Source: Caballeronia megalochromosomata | Lineage (GTDB): Bacteria; Pseudomonadota; Gammaproteobacteria; Burkholderiales; Burkholderiaceae | Direction of reading: 5' to 3' | Length of the DNA stretch: 64,000 nucleotides | Assembly: GCA_001580565.1 (NCBI GenBank) | Contig: LRBF01000264.1 | Span: forward strand, 1 to 64,000 | Part shown: positions 54,703-62,995 of the stretch, piece after piece | How the letters are laid out: every line of letters starts with the position of its first letter | How positions within the stretch are numbered: position 1 is the stretch's first letter | Made by a program: the position numbers and the translations under genes | Notes under the pieces: generated by a model | Told to the model about the DNA's origin: nothing | Seen by the model: only the letters and a program-made list of their open reading frames with translations | The model's database searches: none

Positions 54703-56160
54703 CTACCGCTCCAGATTCCCAAAACAAACATACTTCGCTTCCAGATACTCCTCGACACCCGACGACGCCCCTTCGCGCCCCATACCCGATTCCTTGATGC
54801 CGCCGAACGGCGCGACCTCGTTGAACACGAGGCTATCGTTCACGCCGACGACACCGCATTCGAGCGCCTCCATCACGCGAAACGCGCGGCTGATATCCGC
54901 CGTGTAGAAGTACGCGGCGAGGCCCGTGCGCGTGGCGTTCGCGAGCGTGATGACGTCGTCTTCGTCCCGGAACTGCAGCACGCTGGCTATCGGCCCGAGC
55001 ACTTCGTCGCCGCACACGCCCATCGAAGGATCGACGCCCGTCAGGACCGTCGGCCTGAAGAAGTTCGACCCGGGCGCGACACGCGAACCGCCCGCCGCGA
55101 TCTTCGCGCCGAGTTTCACCGCTTCGTCTACGAGACTTTCGATGCGCACGACCGCCGCGTCGTCGATGAGCGGACCGATCTGCGCACCTTCGTCCAGTCC
55201 GTCGCTCACCTTGAGCAACGCGACTTTCGAAACGAGTTTCGCGACGAAGGTCTCGTACACGTCCTCATGCACGAAGAAGCGATTCGCGCACATCGCCGCC
55301 TGGCCCGAGTGCCGGAAACGCGCATCGAGCGCACCCTTCACGGCCAGGTCGATGTCCGCATCGTCGAACACGATGAACGGACAGTTCGCGCCCAGTTCGA
55401 GCGACATCTTCTTTACGGTGGATGCGCACAGGGTCATCAGCCGCTTGCCTTCGTCGATGGAGCCGGTGAAGGACACTTTGCGCACATCGGGACTTGCGAG
55501 CAGCGTGCTTCTGAGCGGCTCGCCCCCGCCCGTCAGCACGGACAGCACGCCGCGCGGCAAGCCCGCGTTCTCACCGAGCACGCACAGCGCGAGCGCGGAA
55601 AACGGTGTCTGCGGATCCGGAAGATGAATGACCGTGCAGCCTGCCGCGAGCGCGGCGCCCACGCGGCGCGCGACCATCGACGAGGGAAACGTCCATGACG
55701 TGATGGCGCCGCACACGCCGATCGGCTGATGCAGCACGCGGATGCGCTGATTGCGGCGCGGCGCGGGAATGTTGTCGCCATAGATGCGGCGCGCTTCTTC
55801 GGCGAACCAGTCGAGATAGTTCGCCGCCTGCGTGATCTCCGAGCGCGCTTCGTGCAGCGGTTTGCCTTGCTCGCTGCACAGGATGACGGCGAGATCGTCG
55901 CGATGAAGTTCGACGAGGCGCCCCCACTCTCTCAGCACCGACGCCCGTTCGCGGCTGCTCCAGCTACGCCAGTCCTGCAAGGCCGCGTTCGCGCACGCGA
56001 TGGCTTCGGTCACCTGCTCCGCCGTGGCCTGCGGCACCGAACCGATGATCTCGCCCGTGGCAGGGTTCGTGACAGGCACGCGCGGCAGCGAAGTAGTGTC
56101 GACCCACGTGCCGCCGATATAGGCCGATTGCTCGAAAAGACTCGGGCACTGCAGTTCCAT
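54703..56160 (-). CDS. GabD-like aldehyde dehydrogenase homologue lacking catalytic residues
   Basis: A 485-residue protein that aligns over its whole length with NAD(P)-dependent succinate-semialdehyde dehydrogenase GabD (482 residues in E. coli). Retained: E255 (SLELGANCP), FTGS at 231-234, the EVLGPIASV Glu and FNEVAPFGGIKESGMGREG. Lost: the catalytic Cys of the GQTC motif is Ala289 (GQAAMCANR; C291 remains two residues on). The oxyanion Asn of WNFP is Thr157, and the cofactor Lys of LKP is Leu180. The frame is intact, so it looks like a maintained pseudoenzyme. ATG 56160 is preferred; a start 10 codons upstream is possible. Confidence 0.85.
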   Translation of the reverse strand: MELQCPSLFEQSAYIGGTWVDTTSLPRVPVTNPATGEIIGSVPQATAEQVTEAIACANAALQDWRSWSSRERASVLREWGRLVELHRDDLAVILCSEQGKPLHEARSEITQAANYLDWFAEEARRIYGDNIPAPRRNQRIRVLHQPIGVCGAITSWTFPSSMVARRVGAALAAGCTVIHLPDPQTPFSALALCVLGENAGLPRGVLSVLTGGGEPLRSTLLASPDVRKVSFTGSIDEGKRLMTLCASTVKKMSLELGANCPFIVFDDADIDLAVKGALDARFRHSGQAAMCANRFFVHEDVYETFVAKLVSKVALLKVSDGLDEGAQIGPLIDDAAVVRIESLVDEAVKLGAKIAAGGSRVAPGSNFFRPTVLTGVDPSMGVCGDEVLGPIASVLQFRDEDDVITLANATRTGLAAYFYTADISRAFRVMEALECGVVGVNDSLVFNEVAPFGGIKESGMGREGASSGVEEYLEAKYVCFGNLER

Positions 56161-56297
56161 GGCTCGCTCCGATGCGTAAGAAGCTTCGTGCATTTTAGTT
56201 GCATCGAGCTTAACGCATTTCCTGCTCGCCATTCCGACGCGTGCGGCATTTCCGGTATACGACGAATCCCGCTGGCGTCGCACGCGTCGGCATTACA

Positions 56298-57959
56298 TCA
56301 ATGGCTCGCGCCCTCCACCGCGCCGATGCCCGTCTCGGAGCGCACCGTCTGCGCTTCGAAGCCGGCCTTGTCGATGCGCGCACGCGCCGACCGGTCGGTC
56401 ACCGAGAAGAGCCAGATGCCGATGAAGCCGATCGCCATCGAGAACAGCGCAGGCGATGCATACGGAAACGGCGCGCTCGCGTAGTGGAACACATCGACCC
56501 ACACGGCCTTCGAGAGCACCGTCATCACGACCGCCGAAAGGAGGCCGAGGAAACCGCCGATCGCCGCGCCGCGCGTCGTGCAGCCGCGCCACAGGACCGA
56601 CATGAAGAGCACCGGGAAGTTGGCCGACGCCGCCACCGCGAATGCGAGCGACACCATGAACGCGATGTTCTGCTTCTCGAACACGATGCCGAGCACCACC
56701 GCGACGATGCCGAGCACGATCGTCGTGATACGCGACACCTTCAGCTCGCTCTTGCTCGACGCATTGCCTTTCTTGAACACGGTCGCATAGAGATCATGGG
56801 ACACCGCCGATGCGCCCGCGAGCGTCAGCCCCGCGACCACCGCGAGAATCGTTGCAAACGCAACCGCAGAGATGAAGCCGAGGAACACGTTGCCGCCGAC
56901 CGCGTTCGCCAGATGCACCGCCGCCATGTTGGTGCCGCCGAGCAGTTTGCCGCCCGCATCCTTGAACATCGGGTTGGTGCTCACCAGCACGATCGCGCCG
57001 AAGCCGATGATGAACGTGAGAATGTAGAAGTAGCCGATCCACGTCGTCGCCCAGAACACCGACTTGCGCGCTTCCTTTGCGTTGGGCACGGTGAAGAAGC
57101 GCATCAGGATGTGTGGCAGACCGGCCGTGCCGAACATGAGCGCAATGCCGAAGGAGATCGCCGAAATCGGGTCCTTGATGAAGTTGCCCGGGCCCATGAT
57201 CGATTCCTTCTTCTCGTGCACCTCGACTGCCTTCGCGAAGAGCGCTTCAGGGCTGAAGTGGAATTGCCACAGCACCATGAACGCCATGAACGAAGCGCCC
57301 GCGAGCAGCAGACACGCCTTGATGATCTGCACCCAGGTCGTCGCGGTCATGCCGCCGAAGAGCACGTACACCATCATCAGAGCGCCGACGATCACCACCG
57401 CGATCCAATATTCGAGGCCGAACAGCAGCTTGATGAGCTGTCCCGCGCCGACCATCTGCGCAATCAGATAGAACGCCACGACAACGAGCGTGCCCGAGGC
57501 GGCGAACGCGCGAATCGGCGTCTGTTTGAAGCGGTATGCGGCGACATCGGCGAACGTGAAGCGGCCGAGATTGCGCAGGCGTTCCGCCATCAGGAACGTG
57601 ATGATCGGCCAGCCGACGAGAAAGCCGATGGAATAGATGAGCCCGTCATAACCATTGCTATAGACGGCCGCCGAAATGCCCAGGAACGAGGCCGCCGACA
57701 TGAAGTCGCCCGCGATCGCGAGCCCGTTCTGAAAGCCGGTGATGCCGCCGCCGGCCGTGTAGAACTCGGCCGCCGAGCGCGTTTTTTTCGCGGCCCATTT
57801 GGTGATGAAGAGCGTCGCGATCACGAACGCGATGAACATACAGATCGCGGTCCAGTTGGTCGCCTGCTTCACCGCCTGACCGAGATCGCCGCCTGCGGCA
57901 ATGGCACTGGCGGAGGCCGCGAAAAGCGCGCCTGCCGCGAGGATTCGTTGCGGCTTCAT
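56298..57959 (-). CDS. actP: Cation/acetate symporter ActP
   Basis: A 553-residue sodium:solute symporter of the ActP subgroup. A signal-like N-terminus (MKPQRILAAGALFAASASAI) is followed by about 13 membrane segments. Key stretches are AAEFYTAGGGITGFQNGLAI, AGDFMSAASFLGISAAVYSN and FATILAVVAGLTLAGASAVS. It imports acetate and related short acids such as glycolate or propionate. It overlaps the DUF485 gene by 4 bp, the standard yjcH-actP pair. Confidence 0.94.
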   Translation of the reverse strand: MKPQRILAAGALFAASASAIAAGGDLGQAVKQATNWTAICMFIAFVIATLFITKWAAKKTRSAAEFYTAGGGITGFQNGLAIAGDFMSAASFLGISAAVYSNGYDGLIYSIGFLVGWPIITFLMAERLRNLGRFTFADVAAYRFKQTPIRAFAASGTLVVVAFYLIAQMVGAGQLIKLLFGLEYWIAVVIVGALMMVYVLFGGMTATTWVQIIKACLLLAGASFMAFMVLWQFHFSPEALFAKAVEVHEKKESIMGPGNFIKDPISAISFGIALMFGTAGLPHILMRFFTVPNAKEARKSVFWATTWIGYFYILTFIIGFGAIVLVSTNPMFKDAGGKLLGGTNMAAVHLANAVGGNVFLGFISAVAFATILAVVAGLTLAGASAVSHDLYATVFKKGNASSKSELKVSRITTIVLGIVAVVLGIVFEKQNIAFMVSLAFAVAASANFPVLFMSVLWRGCTTRGAAIGGFLGLLSAVVMTVLSKAVWVDVFHYASAPFPYASPALFSMAIGFIGIWLFSVTDRSARARIDKAGFEAQTVRSETGIGAVEGASH

Positions 57960-58261
57960 GCGGCCTCCCGCTTGATCTTGTCCGTGAGTTCGTCGTACGT
58001 GCTGTTGGCGTGGCGCACGTAGAGGCCCGTGATGACGACCGTGAAGACGATCACGAACAGGCCGATCGGCATGCCCCAGGTCATGACGCCCTCGCCCATC
58101 TTCGCGGCCAGCAGATCCTTGTCGAACGCGATGAGCAGTACGTAGCCGTAGTACACGACCAGCACGAGCGCCGTCAGCGTCCAGCCGAGCTTCGAGCGTT
58201 TTCGAACCAGTTCGCCGTACGTGGCGCTCGACTTGATTTTTTCTACTACCTTGAGATCCAT
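57956..58261 (-). CDS. DUF485 membrane protein (YjcH), ActP partner
   Basis: A 101-residue protein with two hydrophobic helices (about 30-52 and 63-86) and a charged N-terminus (KSSATYGELVRKRSKLGWTL). DUF485 proteins are encoded directly upstream of actP in many proteobacteria and are presumed accessory subunits. A CAGGAGACACAA site precedes the start. Confidence 0.92.
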   Translation of the reverse strand: MDLKVVEKIKSSATYGELVRKRSKLGWTLTALVLVVYYGYVLLIAFDKDLLAAKMGEGVMTWGMPIGLFVIVFTVVITGLYVRHANSTYDELTDKIKREAA

Positions 58262-58372
58262 TTGTGTCTCCTGCGTGAATGGCGCTGGAGACTAAGGTAA
58301 AAGCGTCCGCTTACCCGTTTCTTACGTGAGGCACTTTCTTTTGACGGGGTTTACGCGAAGCATTGCGCTGCG

Positions 58373-59143
58373 TCATCCGCGCGCGAGACGATCGGTCGTG
58401 CGCCCGGGCAGCGCCGTTGCACTGTCGTCCTTAAGGCCGACGCCCGTCAGCTTGCGCGAGCGCGCTTCGTTCAGGAGCCACGCGAGCTTGAACGCGGCTG
58501 CATCGTACGCCAGACCTTCGGGGCGAACGTTGGATATGCAGTTGCGCTCCGCATCGCTGCGACTCTGACGCGGATCGTACGTGACATAGACGCCGAGACT
58601 CGCGGGAGAACTGAGCCCCGGCCTTTCGCCGATCAGCACGGCAACGATGCGCGCCTTAAGGATCGACCCGATGCAGTCGCCGAGCGCCACGCGCGCCTGT
58701 GTCGCGATGACGACGGGACCGATGCGCCAGCCGTCGAGCCGCGCGATCGTCTTCTCGATGAGCGCGATCGCGTGCGTCGATGCCGCGTTCGATGACAGTC
58801 CATCGGCGATGACGAACACGAGGTCCGCGTCCTTCGTGCGCGATTCGAGTTGTGTCGCGCTCGTCTCGCTCAGGCAGCGCCCGAGATCGGGACGCCGCAG
58901 GTAGACATCGCGCGAGGACGCGCCGCTGCAAACCGTGGCGCTTTCGAATCCCTTCGATGTCAATTCGTCCCGCAATGCCGAGACATCGAGCGGCCGATGC
59001 ACCGCGTCGCGCGCCTGCGCATGCGCGAGATTGAACGCGAGCAGCGGCGCGGTCGGCATGCTGCAGCCCGCGCGTCCGAGCGCGATGCGCGCGTCGGTGA
59101 AACGCCGCAGCGTTTCCCATGGATTCGCGCTGACGTTCATCAT
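58373..59143 (-). CDS. eutC: Ethanolamine ammonia-lyase small subunit EutC
   Basis: A 256-residue small subunit. Seen are FTDARIALGRAGCSMPTAPL, FNLAHAQARDAVHRPLDV, VYLRRPDLGRCLSE, IADGLSSNAASTHAI and LIGERPGLSSPASLGVYVTY, all EutC signatures that contribute to cobalamin binding. The start is ATG 59143, overlapping the eutB stop by 4 bp. With EutB it deaminates ethanolamine to acetaldehyde and ammonia using adenosylcobalamin. No microcompartment gene is present. Confidence 0.95.
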   Translation of the reverse strand: MMNVSANPWETLRRFTDARIALGRAGCSMPTAPLLAFNLAHAQARDAVHRPLDVSALRDELTSKGFESATVCSGASSRDVYLRRPDLGRCLSETSATQLESRTKDADLVFVIADGLSSNAASTHAIALIEKTIARLDGWRIGPVVIATQARVALGDCIGSILKARIVAVLIGERPGLSSPASLGVYVTYDPRQSRSDAERNCISNVRPEGLAYDAAAFKLAWLLNEARSRKLTGVGLKDDSATALPGRTTDRLARG

Positions 59144-60519
59144 GCCCTCATCCAGTCGGTCAGTGCGGGCCAATGCGCGCGTTCCTGCAGCATGCCGCGC
59201 GCGTTCGTGATCTGGATTGCGCGCAGCCACGCTTCGAACTCGGGCGCGCGTTTCAGGCCGAGCACCTCGCGCACATAAAGCGCGTCATGAAACGATGTGC
59301 TCTGATAATTCAGCATTACATCGTCGGCGCCGGGTACGCCCATGATGAAGTTCACGTTCGCCGCGCCGAGCAGGGTGAGCAGATTGTCCATGTCGTCCTG
59401 ATCGGCTTCTGCATGATTCGTGTAGCAGACGTCGCAACCCATCGGCACGCCGAGCAGCTTCGCGCAGAAATGATCTTCGAGTCCCGCGCGAATGATCTGC
59501 TTGCCATCGTAGAGATATTCCGGACCGATGAAGCCCACCACCGTATTCACGAGAAACGGATTGAACTTGCGCGCCACCGCATACGCGCGCGCTTCGCACG
59601 TTTGCTGATCCACGTCGTGATGCGCATTCGCGGACAGCGCGCTGCCCTGCCCCGTCTCGAAGTACATGAGATTTTCGCCGACGGTCCCGCGCTTCAGCGA
59701 CAAACCCGCCTCATACGCTTCCTGCAGCAACGCGATGGAAATGCCGAACGACGCATTCGCCTTCTGCGTGCCCGCGATCGACTGAAACACGAGATCGACC
59801 GGCGCGCCCTGCTCCATCGCCGCGAGCGTGTTGGTGACGTGTGTCAGCACGCAGGTTTGCGTCGGAACGTCGTAGCGTTCGCGGAACGCGTCCATCATCG
59901 CGAGCAGCTTGCCGATGGCCTGCGGCGAGTCCGATGCGGGATTGATGCCGATCATCGCATCGCCGCAGCCGTACATGAGACCGTCGATCATCGATGCGGC
60001 GATGCCCTGCACGTCGTCGGTCGGATGATTCGGCTGCAGCCGCACCGACATGTGTCCGGGCAAGCCGACCGTGTTCCTGAAGCGCGTGACGACCGGGCGC
60101 TTCTTCGCGGCGAGGATGAGGTCCTGATTGCGCATCAGCTTCGACACCGCCGCGACCATCTCCGGCGTGAGTCCAGGCGACACCGCGACGAGCGCGGCGG
60201 TATCGGTCGAATCGGCCAGCAGCCATTCGCGGAACTCGCCGACCGTGAGATGCGACACGGCGGCGAACGCATCCTGCGAATGCTCGTCGATGATGAGGCG
60301 CGTGACTTCGTCGTCTTCATACGGGATCAGCGCTTCTTCGATGAACGCGCGCAGCGGCACCGCCGACAAGGCCAGCTTCGCCGCCGCACGCTCTTCTTCG
60401 GTCGCCGCGGCGATGCCCGCAAGTTCATCGCCGGAGCGTTGCGGGCTCGCCTTCGCCAGCAGCGTCCTGAGATCGCCGAAACGATACGTACGAACGCCTA
60501 CGGTTTCGCTGAAGCTCAT
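59140..60519 (-). CDS. eutB: Ethanolamine ammonia-lyase large subunit EutB
   Basis: A 459-residue TIM-barrel large subunit starting MSFSETVGVRTYRFGDLRTL. Conserved blocks are NTVGLPGHMSVRLQPNHPTD, DGLMYGCGDAMIGINPASDS, FQSIAGTQKANASFGI, YFETGQGSALSANAHHDVDQ, CEARAYAVARKFNPFLVNTV and MGVPGADDVMLNYQSTSFHD. ATG 60519 overlaps the stop of the binding-protein gene by 4 bp. No reactivase eutA is in the window. Confidence 0.95.
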   Translation of the reverse strand: MSFSETVGVRTYRFGDLRTLLAKASPQRSGDELAGIAAATEEERAAAKLALSAVPLRAFIEEALIPYEDDEVTRLIIDEHSQDAFAAVSHLTVGEFREWLLADSTDTAALVAVSPGLTPEMVAAVSKLMRNQDLILAAKKRPVVTRFRNTVGLPGHMSVRLQPNHPTDDVQGIAASMIDGLMYGCGDAMIGINPASDSPQAIGKLLAMMDAFRERYDVPTQTCVLTHVTNTLAAMEQGAPVDLVFQSIAGTQKANASFGISIALLQEAYEAGLSLKRGTVGENLMYFETGQGSALSANAHHDVDQQTCEARAYAVARKFNPFLVNTVVGFIGPEYLYDGKQIIRAGLEDHFCAKLLGVPMGCDVCYTNHAEADQDDMDNLLTLLGAANVNFIMGVPGADDVMLNYQSTSFHDALYVREVLGLKRAPEFEAWLRAIQITNARGMLQERAHWPALTDWMRA

Positions 60520-61667
60520 ACGCCGCTTCCACCGACCGTTTTCAAACTCTTCCATTGCCCTTGCTCGACCTGAAAGAGCGTATAAGGCGGCTTGATCAGA
60601 TCGCCATAGGGATCGAACGAGATCTTGCCGGTCACGCCGGTCACGTTGACCTTCGCGAGCGCTTCAACGATCTTGCCGCGATCGAGCGAGTTCGCATCGT
60701 GGATGGCCTTGATCATCGCGAGCGCGGCATCGTAGGCGAATGGCGCATACAGTTCGACATCCTGATTGAATCGCGCCTTGTAGCGCTTGCCGAACTCCTG
60801 CGCGGAAGGCAGCTTGTCGAGCGCGGGACCGGGTTCGAGATCCTGCGTGCCGTTGCCCGACGTGCCCGCGATCTGCAGGAACGCATTGCTCTTCAGCGCG
60901 CCCGCGCCGAAGAGTTGCGTCGTCATGCCGAGCGAGCGCATCTGCTTGACGAGCATCGCGCCCTGTTCATCGAGCCCGCCGAAAAAGATCAGATCGACGT
61001 TCTGGCTCTTCATCGTCGTGAGAATGGCGCGGAAGTCCACGGCCTTGTCGTTGGTGTATTCGCGCGCGACGACCTTGCCGTTCGCCTCCTTCACGCCTTT
61101 TTCGAAGGCATCGGCGAGACCTTGCCCGAACGCGGTGCGATCGTCGATGATGCCGATGCGCTTGGGCTTCATCTGCTCCACGACGAAGCGCCCCGCCACC
61201 ACGCCACCGACGCCGTCGTGGCCCATCGTGCGGAACACGTTCTTGAAGCCCTGCTTCGTGAGTTGCGGGTTCGTCGATCCGGGCGTGATCATCGCGACAT
61301 TCGCCTGGTGATACACCGTCGAGGCCGGAATGCTGCAACCGGAGTTGTAATGCCCGATCACGCCGACGATGCCGCTATCGACCGCCTTTTGCGCGACCTG
61401 AATCGCAACGCGCGGGTCGGCCTGATCGTCATACACATCCAGTTCGAACTTGACGGGCTTGCCGCCGACAGTCGGATGCTTCGCGTTCTCTTCATCGATG
61501 GCGAGTTGCGCCCCGTACTGCAAGTCCTTGCCCACGCGCGCGACGGGTCCGGTCAACGGCCCGACGAACGCAATCTTGACGACCTCGGGATCGGCAGCCC
61601 ACGACATCGGCATATACGCGGCAAGCACGCCGGCGGCAAGGCTCGAAAGCATAAAGCGGCGGTTCAT
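60516..61667 (-). CDS. Liv-type ABC transporter substrate-binding protein (orphan)
   Basis: A 383-residue periplasmic binding protein of the branched-chain amino acid family. Signal peptide MNRRFMLSSLAAGVLAAYMP, cleavage after about residue 25. Mature motifs are VKIAFVGPLTGPVARVGKDL, GVIGHYNSGCSIPASTVYHQ and KRIGIIDDRTAFGQGLADAF. No permease or ATPase genes accompany it. Its stop overlaps the eutB start (ATGA), so it is probably co-expressed with the lyase and may bind ethanolamine or a related amine. Confidence 0.9.
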   Translation of the reverse strand: MNRRFMLSSLAAGVLAAYMPMSWAADPEVVKIAFVGPLTGPVARVGKDLQYGAQLAIDEENAKHPTVGGKPVKFELDVYDDQADPRVAIQVAQKAVDSGIVGVIGHYNSGCSIPASTVYHQANVAMITPGSTNPQLTKQGFKNVFRTMGHDGVGGVVAGRFVVEQMKPKRIGIIDDRTAFGQGLADAFEKGVKEANGKVVAREYTNDKAVDFRAILTTMKSQNVDLIFFGGLDEQGAMLVKQMRSLGMTTQLFGAGALKSNAFLQIAGTSGNGTQDLEPGPALDKLPSAQEFGKRYKARFNQDVELYAPFAYDAALAMIKAIHDANSLDRGKIVEALAKVNVTGVTGKISFDPYGDLIKPPYTLFQVEQGQWKSLKTVGGSGV

Positions 61668-61710
61668 GTTCGTGCTCCACATGGTTGGACGTCGCGCCAG
61701 ATTCAACCGG

Positions 61711-61739
61711 CCCGCTCGCGGCGCGACACCGCGAGCGGG
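61711..61739 (-). repeat. Strong hairpin between DadA-like and binding-protein genes
   Basis: Perfect 11-bp arms CCCGCTCGCGG (61711-61721) and CCGCGAGCGGG (61729-61739) with a 7-nt loop, 23 bp after the DadA-like stop on the - strand. No T-tract follows. It may partially terminate transcription or protect mRNA ends, setting different levels for the two operon halves. Confidence 0.55.
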
Positions 61740-61762
61740 TCTCATGGAAATGCGTGTCGCGC

Positions 61763-62995
61763 TCAGTGAAAACGCGACGCGCGATAACTCGCGAGATCGA
61801 GCGGCGGTGCGCGCCGCGCGACCAGGTCGGCGACGATGCGTCCGCTCACGCCCGCGAGCGTCAACCCAAGATGCTGATGCCCGAACGCATACACGACACG
61901 CTCGCTCGCCTTCGATGTGCCGATCACCGGCACGCCATCGGGCAAGGTCGGACGAAAGCCGAGCCATTCGCGATCCGGCGCGCCGAGCGCGGGCAACGCG
62001 CGCTTCGACGACACGGTCACGAGATCGAGCAGTGCGCGGTTGCGTTCTTCGGTGAAGCCCGCGAGCTCGACCGTGCCCGCGACGCGGATGCCGTCGCTCA
62101 TCGGCGTCATGTAGAAGCCGCGCTCCGCCCAGCCGCACGGCCGCGAGATCAGGTTCGACGCCGATGCATAGCGCACGTGATAGCCGCGCTCGGTATCGAG
62201 CGGAACGTCGTCGCCGCATTGATGCGCGAACTCGCGCGAACGCGCGCCCGTCGCGACGACGACATGATCGAACTGGCGCGCGGCGCCGTTCACGCGCAAT
62301 GAAACGCCTTGCGCATTCGGTTCTATCGCGTCCACCTTCGCGCGTTCGAGTTGCGCACCGCGCGCGGCAAGCCGTTCGAACAAGGCCTCCAGAAAGCCGG
62401 CGGGATCGGTGAAATGCCAGCTATCGCGGAACAGCACGCCGCGCGCGAAGATCGGCGCGAGTTGCGGTTCGAGTTCGCGGATCGCGCCGCTGTCGAGCAC
62501 GTCGAAGCCCACGCCGAGTCTTTCGCGAAGGTCGAGCGAATCACGCGATGCATCGAACGAGGCCGCGCTCGAATACAGATACAGGCACTCGCGCGGCTTC
62601 ACGAAGCGCGTGAGACCCGCTTCGTCGAGCAAGGGCGCATAGCCTTCCTGCGCACGCGAGAGCAAGGCCGCGAGAGCCCGCGCACTCGCTTCGAAGTTGG
62701 CGCGCCGCGAGCTCATCAGAAAGCGCGCGAGCCACGGCGCGAGTTGCGGCAGATAACCCCAGCGCAGTCTGAACGGGCTGTCGTTCGAGAGCAGAAAGCG
62801 CGGGATATCGCGGAACACGGACGGATTGTTCACCGGCACGCATCCGTAGGGCGCGAACGTGCCCGCGTTGCCGAACGACGCGCCCTGCGCCACGCCCGAC
62901 GGATCGAACAGCGTGACGCCGTGACCGTCGCGCATGAGCCAGGCCGCGCTCGCCATGCCGATGAACCCCGCGCCGATGATCGCCACCTTCGACAT
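61763..62995 (-). CDS. DadA-like FAD-dependent D-amino-acid dehydrogenase/oxidase
   Basis: A 410-residue DAO-family flavoprotein. The FAD motif VAIIGAGFIGMASAAWLMRD lies at residues 4-23, followed by GASFGNAGTFAPYGCVPVNN, typical of DadA. The C-terminal block is LGFRPTLPDGVPVIGTS and GHQHLGLTLAGVSGRIVADL. It oxidises an amino acid or secondary amine and passes electrons to quinone. ATG 62995 shares one base with the permease stop (TAATG). Substrate unknown. Confidence 0.9.
   Translation of the reverse strand: MSKVAIIGAGFIGMASAAWLMRDGHGVTLFDPSGVAQGASFGNAGTFAPYGCVPVNNPSVFRDIPRFLLSNDSPFRLRWGYLPQLAPWLARFLMSSRRANFEASARALAALLSRAQEGYAPLLDEAGLTRFVKPRECLYLYSSAASFDASRDSLDLRERLGVGFDVLDSGAIRELEPQLAPIFARGVLFRDSWHFTDPAGFLEALFERLAARGAQLERAKVDAIEPNAQGVSLRVNGAARQFDHVVVATGARSREFAHQCGDDVPLDTERGYHVRYASASNLISRPCGWAERGFYMTPMSDGIRVAGTVELAGFTEERNRALLDLVTVSSKRALPALGAPDREWLGFRPTLPDGVPVIGTSKASERVVYAFGHQHLGLTLAGVSGRIVADLVARRAPPLDLASYRASRFH

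Noticed and set aside
54703..56160. Annotation of the GabD homologue as an active succinate-semialdehyde dehydrogenase
   Set aside because: The catalytic Cys, oxyanion Asn and cofactor Lys are replaced, so activity cannot be assumed.
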